Origin: Flavobacteriaceae bacterium
GTDB lineage: Bacteria; Bacteroidota; Bacteroidia; Flavobacteriales; Flavobacteriaceae
DNA: 5,868 nucleotides
NCBI GenBank assembly: GCA_023141985.1
Contig: JAGLKH010000452.1
Location: forward strand, 1-5,868
Reading direction: 5' to 3'
Within the stretch, counting starts at the first letter, position 1, and every line of letters starts with the position of its first letter. The notes under the pieces are model-generated. The model did not search any database and was not told the origin of the DNA. It was given only the letters and a program-made list of their open reading frames with translations. A program made the position numbers and the translations under genes. Of this stretch, positions 1 to 5,306 are shown one piece after another.

Positions 1-29
1 GCTCTTAAAAATAAATCGTTTTTTATCAT
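1..29 (-). CDS. hemE: Uroporphyrinogen decarboxylase, N-terminal fragment (runs off left edge)
   Basis: Reading leftward from an ATG at 29-27, the first codons give MIKNDLFLRA before the window ends. This matches, from memory, the start of flavobacterial HemE, which continues into the KGE and RPPVWMMRQAGRYLPE region outside the window. HemE is the cytosolic enzyme that decarboxylates the four acetate side chains of uroporphyrinogen III to give coproporphyrinogen III, the step directly after the fused HemC-HemD protein encoded upstream on the same strand. A GGAAA stretch eight bases before the ATG could be a weak ribosome binding site, and it lies in the 3' arm of a hairpin. Only ten residues are visible, so the call rests on that short match and on the pathway context. 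It should be confirmed from the sequence to the left. Confidence 0.72.
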
Positions 30-35
30 ATTTAT

Positions 36-53
36 TTTCCGCGAAGGCGGAAA
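36..53. repeat. Perfect 7-bp hairpin just upstream of hemE
   Basis: The arms TTTCCGC (36-42) and GCGGAAA (47-53) are perfect reverse complements around a four-base loop, GAAG on the plus strand and CTTC on the minus strand. The hairpin ends only 6 bases before the hemE start codon. On the minus strand its 3' arm contains the GGAAA that could serve as ribosome binding site. On the plus strand it is followed by TCTTTTT, which looks like a terminator, but no plus-strand gene enters from the left. The motif resembles short GC-rich hairpin repeats that I recall being scattered between genes in flavobacterial genomes. It may therefore be a dispersed repeat, a leader structure affecting hemE translation, or both. 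Confidence 0.6.
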
Positions 54-82
54 TCTTTTTAATTATACTTTTTCATTTTTAA

Positions 83-151
83 TGTCATTGCGAATCACGC
101 TATTTGGCGTGATGTGGCAATCTGTTTAATTAATATGAGATTACCACGTCA
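83..151. repeat. REP-like intergenic element with two nested hairpins
   Basis: This begins with TGTCATTGCGAA and contains two stem-loops. The first is a perfect 7-bp stem, ATCACGC (94-100) with GCGTGAT (107-113), around a six-base loop. The second pairs 110-123 with 138-151 at 12 of 14 positions, around a 14-base AT-rich loop; one of the two mismatches would be a G-U pair in RNA. The pattern of TCATTGCGA, then GGCAATCTG, an AT-rich centre, then GAGATTACCACGTC resembles the dispersed intergenic palindromes commonly met in Bacteroidota genomes. The expected right end (CGCAATGACA) is missing, so this copy is degenerate or interrupted near 151. It lies in the hemCD-hemE gap and would be transcribed if these genes share an operon. 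Confidence 0.6.
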
Positions 152-228
152 CTTTCCTTTGCGCCATCTGGCCCTATCACTAAAAATGTCCACTGTACTT
201 TTCTTTACGTTCTGTCCCACAGTGACGT
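146..228. repeat. 83-base segment bounded by 8-bp inverted repeats
   Basis: ACGTCACT at 146-153 and AGTGACGT at 221-228 are perfect inverted repeats. They enclose 67 bases with a noticeably higher GC patch (GCGCCATCTGGCCC, 161-174) than the surrounding sequence. Inside, TGTCCACTGTA (188-198) and TGTCCCACAGT (213-223) look like a diverged direct repeat. The left arm overlaps the right half of the neighbouring REP-like element, so this may be a small non-autonomous element or a second repeat unit placed within it. I cannot name a family, and there is no flanking target duplication that I can define with confidence. The element stops just short of the hemCD stop codon. Confidence 0.4.
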
Positions 229-233
229 TTATT

Positions 234-1808
234 TTATATGTAATTAAGATTAACCAATTCTATAACACTTTCTACAGTTGGTACTTTAGCAACCCTAATA
301 TCTTTAAAATGTTTTTTGGCTTCAGAAGCTGTACTTTCACCAATACAAAAAGCAATTTTATCAGCTTTGTTTTGTAACAGGTAACTTTTTACTGTTGATG
401 GACTGTAAAACATTATACCTTCAGCTTTTTCATCTACTTTTTCTGAAGCAAATTTAGTACTATATGCTTCAACTTCATTTACTGTTATGTTGTTTTCGGT
501 TAGAATATTTGGTAAATCATCTAATCGCAAATCACTACAAAAATAAGTGACTTCTGTACCTTCAAGATACTCTACAAGATATTCAGCTAATTTTTTGGCA
601 TTCTTTTCAGAATGAATCACTTTTCCAATCTTTTGCTCTACTAAACGCTTTGTTCTTCTGCCAACACAATAGATATTTTTAAACTGTAACTCATCTGCAG
701 AAATATTTGTAATTAAAGCTTCAACAGCATTTTTACTGGTAATAATCACATTTTTTATTTCAGTTTTTAAGATGAACGGTTTTATTCTATTAATATTTAT
801 TTGGATAAAATCGGAGCCATCTACTTTAATGTCGTTATGGAACAAATTTTGTTGCGCCTCTGTCAATACTTTTGTTGAATACACATTAGCTTTTTTGTCG
901 GATTTCTTTAAATCATCCATTAAGTGTTTGCCACCACGTTCAATAATATAGTCTGCACAATAAGTTGCTATTTTATGGTGTTCGCCTAATTTTTCGGTTC
1001 TGGAAATCTCTATTTTTTTGCTTCCATCTTTATTTAATAAAACACCTTGAAAGGATACTTGTTCGTCTTTTATAAACGCAATGGCACCAATTGGAGCAGT
1101 ACAACCACCTTCTAAACGATTTAGAAACGCACGTTCAATGGTAGTGCAAATCTCTGTGTCACCGTGATTTAAATTCGCACAAACATCTTTAATAAAATCA
1201 TCTTCATCTAAAGCTGTTATCATTACTGCTCCCTGTGCAGGCGCAGGAATCATCCAATTTAAGTTTATAGCATTTTTTGGCCTTATCCCAATACGCCCTA
1301 AACCAGCCGCAGCAAAAATAGCTCCATTCCAATCATTATCTTCTAACTTTTGCAAGCGTGTATTTACGTTTCCTCTTAAATCTACAAGCGTATGTGTTGG
1401 GTATCTATTTAGCCATTGTGCACGACGTCTTAAACTTCCTGTTGCAATTATAGCCTCTCTTTGAGATAAAAATTCTTCATTATTTTTAAAAACTAAGGTA
1501 TCTCTAATGTTCCCTCTTTTTAAAACTGCTGCCTGGATGATACCTTTTGGTAAAATTGTTGGTACATCTTTTAAGGAATGTACAGCAATATCAATATCGT
1601 TATTGAGCATTGCAATGTCTAATGTTCTGGTAAAAATTCCAGTAATGCCTAATTCGTATAATGGTTTATTTAAAACTAAATCGCCTGTTGACTTTACAGG
1701 AATCAATTCCGTTTTATGACCTAAATTTTCAAGTTGCTGCTGGACAGTCTTTGCCTGCCAAAGGGCCAATTCACTATCGCGAGTGCCAATTCTAATGATT
1801 TTAGACAT
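234..1808 (-). CDS. hemC: Fused porphobilinogen deaminase / uroporphyrinogen-III synthase
   Basis: This 524-residue protein carries two consecutive haem-pathway enzymes. Residues 1 to about 305 are porphobilinogen deaminase (HemC), which joins four porphobilinogens into hydroxymethylbilane. The visible evidence is the substrate-binding HSLKDVPT with catalytic Asp81, the GSLRRR arginines at 127-129, RGNVNTR at 145-151, and LEGGC with Cys236, the residue that holds the dipyrromethane cofactor. Residues from about 307 to the end fit uroporphyrinogen-III synthase (HemD), which closes and inverts ring D. This half has VIITSKNAVEAL (354-365), VNEVEAYSTKFA (443-454), FYSPSTVKSYL (467-477) and CIGESTASEA (488-497). 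HemC alone is usually about 300-320 residues, so the length itself indicates a fusion. The ATG at 1808 starts the GTRDSELALWQA block at the proper distance, and it overlaps the hemA stop by 8 bases, which suggests translational coupling. HemD sequences diverge strongly, so the second half is called from a few motifs. The symbol could also be written hemCD. Confidence 0.95.
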   Translation of the reverse strand: MSKIIRIGTRDSELALWQAKTVQQQLENLGHKTELIPVKSTGDLVLNKPLYELGITGIFTRTLDIAMLNNDIDIAVHSLKDVPTILPKGIIQAAVLKRGNIRDTLVFKNNEEFLSQREAIIATGSLRRRAQWLNRYPTHTLVDLRGNVNTRLQKLEDNDWNGAIFAAAGLGRIGIRPKNAINLNWMIPAPAQGAVMITALDEDDFIKDVCANLNHGDTEICTTIERAFLNRLEGGCTAPIGAIAFIKDEQVSFQGVLLNKDGSKKIEISRTEKLGEHHKIATYCADYIIERGGKHLMDDLKKSDKKANVYSTKVLTEAQQNLFHNDIKVDGSDFIQININRIKPFILKTEIKNVIITSKNAVEALITNISADELQFKNIYCVGRRTKRLVEQKIGKVIHSEKNAKKLAEYLVEYLEGTEVTYFCSDLRLDDLPNILTENNITVNEVEAYSTKFASEKVDEKAEGIMFYSPSTVKSYLLQNKADKIAFCIGESTASEAKKHFKDIRVAKVPTVESVIELVNLNYI

Positions 1809-3060
1809 TTTCTGAAGTTTCTAACTGAAATACTTTTTTAATAAGTTCAAGACTTTCGTTAGTACGAATATCATCATCTTTTAAATGATGTGCAAAATGA
1901 TTGGTGATTTTTTGAATAATATTGTTGCTGATTAACTCTGCTTGTTCTTCATTAAAGTCAGATATTTTTTTACGCTGTGTATCTAATTCAGCGATTTTGA
2001 AATCGTTTAGTTTATGTTTTAAAGCTTTAATTGTTGGAGCAAATTTTCGGGTTTCTAACCAATTATTAAATTCTAATTTCACTACTTCAATAATATCTTC
2101 AGCTATTGGAATATGAGTTTTTCTTTTTTCTAAAGTTTCATCTGTTATTTTAGATAAATCGTCTAAATGAACAAGGGTCACGGTTTTTAATTCTTCAACA
2201 TTTTCATCAACATTTTTCGGAATCGATAAATCTAAAATTAAAAGCGGTTTATTAGTCTGAATAATATATTTGTCAATAGTTGGATTTTGAGCTCCGGTTG
2301 CAACAATCAATATATCAGATTTACTAATTTCTTCTTGTAAATCGGCATAATCTTTAACAATCAAATTAAACTTTCCCGCAATTCGTTCTGCTTTGTCTTT
2401 TGTTCTATTAATTAAAGTGATTTGTTCGTTTTTGGTGTGTTTCACAAGATTTTCACAGGTATTTCTACCAATTTTACCAGTGCCAAAAAGTAAAATATTT
2501 TTATTTGTAATGTCTTCTACATTTTTAAATATATATTGTACCGAAGCAAATGATACTGAAGTTGCTCCTGATGAAATTTTGGTTTCTGTTTTAATACGTT
2601 TGCTTGCTTGAATTACTGAGTTTATCAATCGCTCTAGAAAAGCATTTAATAAATTATTCTTTTTTGAAAATATTGCACTTTTTTTTAACTGATTTATAAT
2701 CTCGAAATCACCTAGAATTTGACTGTCCAAACCTGAGCCAACTTTAAACATATGTGATATGGCATCCCTGTTTTTATAAACGTAAGCTACTTTTTGGAAC
2801 TCATCAACTGTTCCAATAGTGTTATCACAAAGTAATTTTATAAGTTGAAAAGGATGTTGAGCAAAACCATAAATCTCAGTTCTATTGCACGTTGATGTCA
2901 CAATTAAACTTTCTATACCATTCTCTTTAGCTTGATTAAGTAAGTTTAATTTAGAATTTTCATCTAAACTAAAGTGGCCTCTAACCTTAGCATTAGCTTT
3001 TTTATAATTTAAACCTATAACATAAAAATAGGTTTCTTTAGAATTATTATATTGCTTCAT
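1801..3060 (-). CDS. hemA: Glutamyl-tRNA reductase
   Basis: HemA reduces glutamyl-tRNA(Glu) with NADPH to glutamate-1-semialdehyde, the first committed step of the C5 route to 5-aminolevulinate. The open frame begins at 3102 (433 residues), but I place the start at the ATG at 3060 (419 residues). The family's conserved N-terminal strand (YFYVIGLNYKKA) then begins ten residues in, and a promoter-like box lies between the two ATGs. Numbered from the 3102 ATG, the nucleophilic cysteine is Cys72 in TSTCNRTEIY, the helix with GSGLDSQILGD is at 122-132, SSGATSVSFASVQ is at 177-189, the NADPH-binding GTGKIG is at 207-212 with INRT at 231-234, and DLSIPKNVD is at 291-299. The C-terminal dimerisation helices follow (about 335-425). 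Most family members have GE where this one has GD at 131-132, a mild change. It is the first gene of the minus-strand hem operon and overlaps hemCD by 8 bases. No Shine-Dalgarno is visible at either start, which is normal for this phylum. Confidence 0.95.
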   Translation of the reverse strand: MKQYNNSKETYFYVIGLNYKKANAKVRGHFSLDENSKLNLLNQAKENGIESLIVTSTCNRTEIYGFAQHPFQLIKLLCDNTIGTVDEFQKVAYVYKNRDAISHMFKVGSGLDSQILGDFEIINQLKKSAIFSKKNNLLNAFLERLINSVIQASKRIKTETKISSGATSVSFASVQYIFKNVEDITNKNILLFGTGKIGRNTCENLVKHTKNEQITLINRTKDKAERIAGKFNLIVKDYADLQEEISKSDILIVATGAQNPTIDKYIIQTNKPLLILDLSIPKNVDENVEELKTVTLVHLDDLSKITDETLEKRKTHIPIAEDIIEVVKLEFNNWLETRKFAPTIKALKHKLNDFKIAELDTQRKKISDFNEEQAELISNNIIQKITNHFAHHLKDDDIRTNESLELIKKVFQLETSENV

Positions 3061-3084
3061 ATGTTCAATAACAAGAATATTAAA

Positions 3085-3092
3085 CAAAATTA
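3085..3092 (-). promoter_or_regulatory. Candidate -7 promoter element for hemA
   Basis: On the minus strand this reads TAATTTTG, an exact match to the Bacteroidota -7 consensus TAnnTTTG. It lies 24 bases upstream of the hemA ATG at 3060, leaving a leader of roughly 15-20 bases. No convincing -33 TTTG is seen at the usual distance: a TTTG lies too close (12-base spacer), and at the expected place there is only a T-run. If it is real, transcription begins downstream of the ATG at 3102 and excludes that longer start. A match of this kind is expected by chance fairly often in AT-rich sequence. Confidence 0.4.
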
Positions 3093-3170
3093 TGTACCTC
3101 ATATCAAAAAAAACATCGTTTAAAGAACTTTTAGTGTCGTTTGTGGTTTTTTAAAGTTATTTTTTATAAT

Positions 3171-3190
3171 AATATGATAATTATCATATT
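3171..3190. promoter_or_regulatory. Perfect 20-bp palindrome, candidate operator between hemA and araC
   Basis: AATATGATAA is followed directly by its exact reverse complement, centred at 3180/3181 in the divergent control region. It contains TGATAA and TTATCA half sites like those of Fur-family boxes, but abutting rather than separated by one base as in the classical 7-1-7 Fur arrangement, so it is Fur-like rather than a clean Fur box. Its right arm overlaps the predicted -7 box of the plus-strand araC-hemH transcript, which suits a repressor. It could equally be a binding site of the neighbouring AraC regulator, although AraC-family sites are more often direct repeats. It lies 110 bases upstream of the hemA start, so any effect on hemA would be at a distance. 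Confidence 0.55.
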
Positions 3191-3194
3191 TTTG
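3187..3194 (+). promoter_or_regulatory. Candidate -7 promoter element for the araC-hemH transcript
   Basis: TATTTTTG matches the Bacteroidota -7 consensus TAnnTTTG exactly and would place the transcription start near 3198-3201, with a leader of about 30 bases before the regulator's ATG at 3231. The first four bases are shared with the right arm of the 20-bp palindrome. A clear -33 TTTG is absent at about 3161-3167, where the sequence is only T-rich. A promoter with a poor -33 box is a common situation where an activator is needed. The call rests on one short motif, its position and the overlap with the palindrome. Confidence 0.45.
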
Positions 3195-3230
3195 TCGTGA
3201 TTTCAGTGCATTTGAACAAAATGATTTTTA

Positions 3231-4154
3231 ATGAAACCAAATAAAGAACATAAAACAGAAGTAGCCGATTCGTTAAAAAACATCGCTAAAGGGTTTTTTG
3301 AAGAAACAAAAATAGACGATGATTTTAATGTATTAACATATCAAAATAATTCTGTAAAGGTTAAAATCCTTGAGCGCGAAATAGATAGCAGTTTTATTCA
3401 GTTTCATTTTTGTTTAAAAGGCTCTAGCAAATTTAATTTCAATAAAGGGAAATATGCCTTAGATATTATAGAAGAGAATTCCTTATTGTTATATAATCCA
3501 CAACGAGAATTACCAATTAATCTTGAAATTAATCCTAAATCATGGTTAATTACTGTATTAATTTCTATTAAAAAGTTTCATGGGTTATTTTCTCAGGAGG
3601 CAGATTATATAAGTTTTTTGAGCGATGATAATAAAGACAAGAAATATTATAAAGACGGAAAAGTTTCGCCTTCAATGGCTATTGTTTTAAATCAATTGAT
3701 AAACTATAATCTTAATCAATCTATAAAGAACCTCTATTTTAAAGGGAAAGCATACGAGCTTTTAAGTTTATATTTTAACAGAAACGAAGATGCAAATGTC
3801 GAACAATGTCCATTTTTAGTTGATGAGACTAATGTAATAAAGATTAAAAAGGCAAAGGATATTATTATATCGAAAATGGCAGAACCTCCAACACTTAAAG
3901 AGTTGTCAGAGGAAATACATTTAAGTTTAAAAAAACTTAAAGAAGGGTTTAAGCAAATTTATGGCGATACAGTGTATAGTTTTTTGTTTGAATATAAAAT
4001 GGAAGTTGCCCGAAAGTTATTAGAATCGGGAGATTATAATGTAAATGAAGTTGGGTTAAAAGTAGGATATAGCACATCAAGTCATTTTATTGCAGCATTT
4101 AAAAAGAAATATGGTACAACACCTAAAAAATATATATTGTCTGTATCTTCATAA
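3231..4154 (+). CDS. AraC-family transcriptional regulator, PchR-like
   Basis: This is a 307-residue DNA-binding regulator. The C-terminal AraC domain (about 203-304) has both helix-turn-helix units: TLKELSEEIHLSLKKLKEGF (221-240), and VNEVGLKVGYSTSSHFIAAF (271-290) followed by KKKYGTTPKKY. The KLKEGFKQIYG pattern, FLFEYKMEVARKLL and the layout resemble the PchR/YbtA type, which in other bacteria responds to siderophores or iron supply. The N-terminal ligand-sensing region (about 40-180) contains FHFCLKGSS (58-66), and a linker has QCPFLVDET (192-200), including a Cys-Pro pair (193-194) of the kind found in haem regulatory motifs. No signal peptide or membrane segment is visible, so it is cytosolic. 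Its place between hemA and hemH, and the 33-base gap to hemH, suggest it controls haem synthesis and is co-transcribed with hemH. The ligand and the true targets are inference. No Shine-Dalgarno precedes the ATG. Confidence 0.9.
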   Translation: MKPNKEHKTEVADSLKNIAKGFFEETKIDDDFNVLTYQNNSVKVKILEREIDSSFIQFHFCLKGSSKFNFNKGKYALDIIEENSLLLYNPQRELPINLEINPKSWLITVLISIKKFHGLFSQEADYISFLSDDNKDKKYYKDGKVSPSMAIVLNQLINYNLNQSIKNLYFKGKAYELLSLYFNRNEDANVEQCPFLVDETNVIKIKKAKDIIISKMAEPPTLKELSEEIHLSLKKLKEGFKQIYGDTVYSFLFEYKMEVARKLLESGDYNVNEVGLKVGYSTSSHFIAAFKKKYGTTPKKYILSVSS

Positions 4155-4187
4155 ACTTTAAAATTAAGATTTCCGATTAAGCGAAAA

Positions 4188-5228
4188 ATGAATATGAAAA
4201 AAGGTGTTCTATTAGTAAATCTTGGATCTCCGGATAGTTACAACCCTAAAGATGTAAAGAAATATCTGGGTGAGTTTTTAATGGATGAACGTGTAATCGA
4301 TGTTCCGCTTTGGGCAAGAACTATACTTGTTAAAGGAATTATCTTAAACACACGGCCAAAGGCATCAGCAGCGGCTTATAAAAAAATATGGTGGAAAGAT
4401 GGATCTCCACTAATTGTAATTTCTGAAAGGCTTCAAGAAAAAATTCAAAAACAGGTTGATATTCCTGTTGCTTTAGCAATGCGTTATGGACGTATGACGA
4501 TTAAAAAAGGACTTCAGGAATTAGTAGATAAAGGAGTAGATAAGGTTTTAATATTTCCGTTATATCCACAATTTGCTATGGCTACAACCGAAACTATTTT
4601 GGTTAAAGCAGAAGAAATAAGACAACTGAATTTTCCAAGTCTTAAATTTGAATCTATTCCAGCATTTTATAACAGGCCTGATTATATAGAAGTGCTCTCA
4701 AACGCAATAGAAGACTCATTAAAAGATAAGGAATACGAACATCTTTTATTTTCTTATCATGGTATTCCGGAACGACATATTAGAAAGAGCGATATAACAA
4801 AATCACATTGTAAAATTGATAAAACCTGTTGCGAAACACATTCAAAGACACACGATTTTTGTTATAGACACCAATGCTATGAAGTAACAAGGCTGGTAGC
4901 TAAAAAACTTCAACTTAAACCTGAAACGTTTTCAACTTCATTTCAATCACGTTTAGGATTTGATCCTTGGCTACAACCTTTCACTGACCTTACAATTGAA
5001 GGATTAGCAAAGCAAGGCATAAAAAAAATGGCAATAGTTACACCGGCTTTTGTGAGTGATTGTTTGGAAACTCTTGAAGAAATAGCTATGGAGGGGAAAG
5101 AAATTTTTAAGGAAATGGGAGGAGAAGAGTTTACAACTGTTGCCTGTTTAAATGATAATGATGATTGGGCAACCTTATTATCGCAATGGATTAATGGTTG
5201 GGCTTCAAAAGATAGAAAAGAGAAATAA
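4188..5228 (+). CDS. hemH: Ferrochelatase
   Basis: HemH inserts ferrous iron into a porphyrin, the last step of protohaem synthesis (or coprohaem synthesis in organisms using that branch). The 346-residue protein has the family layout: GVLLVNLGSPDS (6-17), YKKIWWKDGSPL (64-75), AMRYG (97-101), FPLYPQFAMATTET (123-136), the metal-site histidine His191 in FSYHGIPERH (188-197), SFQSRLGFDPWLQP (251-264), and VTPAFVSDCLETLEEI (284-299) with Glu294 at the catalytic glutamate position. A cysteine-rich insert follows the active-site histidine (207-231, Cys at 208, 214, 215, 225 and 230), which could bind an iron-sulphur cluster. There is no membrane segment, so it is soluble or peripheral, as in other bacterial enzymes of this length. 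The second Met (4194) would start two residues later and is an equally possible start, since neither has a Shine-Dalgarno. It lies 33 bases after the regulator with no promoter seen between, so co-transcription is likely. Confidence 0.96.
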   Translation: MNMKKGVLLVNLGSPDSYNPKDVKKYLGEFLMDERVIDVPLWARTILVKGIILNTRPKASAAAYKKIWWKDGSPLIVISERLQEKIQKQVDIPVALAMRYGRMTIKKGLQELVDKGVDKVLIFPLYPQFAMATTETILVKAEEIRQLNFPSLKFESIPAFYNRPDYIEVLSNAIEDSLKDKEYEHLLFSYHGIPERHIRKSDITKSHCKIDKTCCETHSKTHDFCYRHQCYEVTRLVAKKLQLKPETFSTSFQSRLGFDPWLQPFTDLTIEGLAKQGIKKMAIVTPAFVSDCLETLEEIAMEGKEIFKEMGGEEFTTVACLNDNDDWATLLSQWINGWASKDRKEK

Positions 5229-5243
5229 GTTAAAATTCAATTC

Positions 5244-5284
5244 AAGTAATAAATAATAACATTTAATTATTACTTTTATTTTTT
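5244..5284 (+). terminator. AT-rich hairpin and T-run after hemH
   Basis: AAGTAATAA (5244-5252) pairs perfectly with TTATTACTT (5267-5275) around a 14-base loop, and TTATTTTTT follows to 5284. It begins 15 bases after the hemH stop and ends the regulator-hemH unit in the right place for an intrinsic terminator. The stem has only one G-C pair, so it would be weak. No other terminator candidate is seen between hemH and the next gene. Confidence 0.45.
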
Positions 5285-5306
5285 CATAACTAAACCAGAA
5301 ATAATC

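Noticed and set aside
36..60. Hairpin followed by TCTTTTT on the plus strand, looking like an intrinsic terminator
   Set aside because: No plus-strand gene enters from the left: the sequence there is the minus-strand start of hemE. The T-run is probably coincidental in AT-rich DNA.
83..228. Possible integron attC site because of the palindromic ends and size
   Set aside because: I could not find the paired RYYYAAC and GTTRRRY core sites in the correct positions, and no integrase or gene cassette is in view.
114..377. Open frame of 87 codons on the plus strand overlapping the repeats and the 3' end of hemCD
   Set aside because: Its start lies in the repeat and most of it is antisense to the HemD domain. 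The composition is low complexity and there is no recognisable family. Similar open frames at 1507-1719, 1922-2116, 2393-2611 (plus) and 5641-5853 (minus) are likewise shadows of real genes.
3120..3135. Imperfect dyad around TTTAAAGAACTTTTAG in the hemA upstream region
   Set aside because: Only a few matched A/T-rich pairs with mismatches, not beyond what such sequence gives by chance. The palindrome at 3171-3190 is far stronger.
3221..3244. Seven-codon upstream open frame (MIFNETK) overlapping the regulator's start codon in another frame
   Set aside because: Very short and without a ribosome binding site. ATG triplets of this kind are frequent in AT-rich leaders, so there is no support for a regulatory leader peptide without conservation data.
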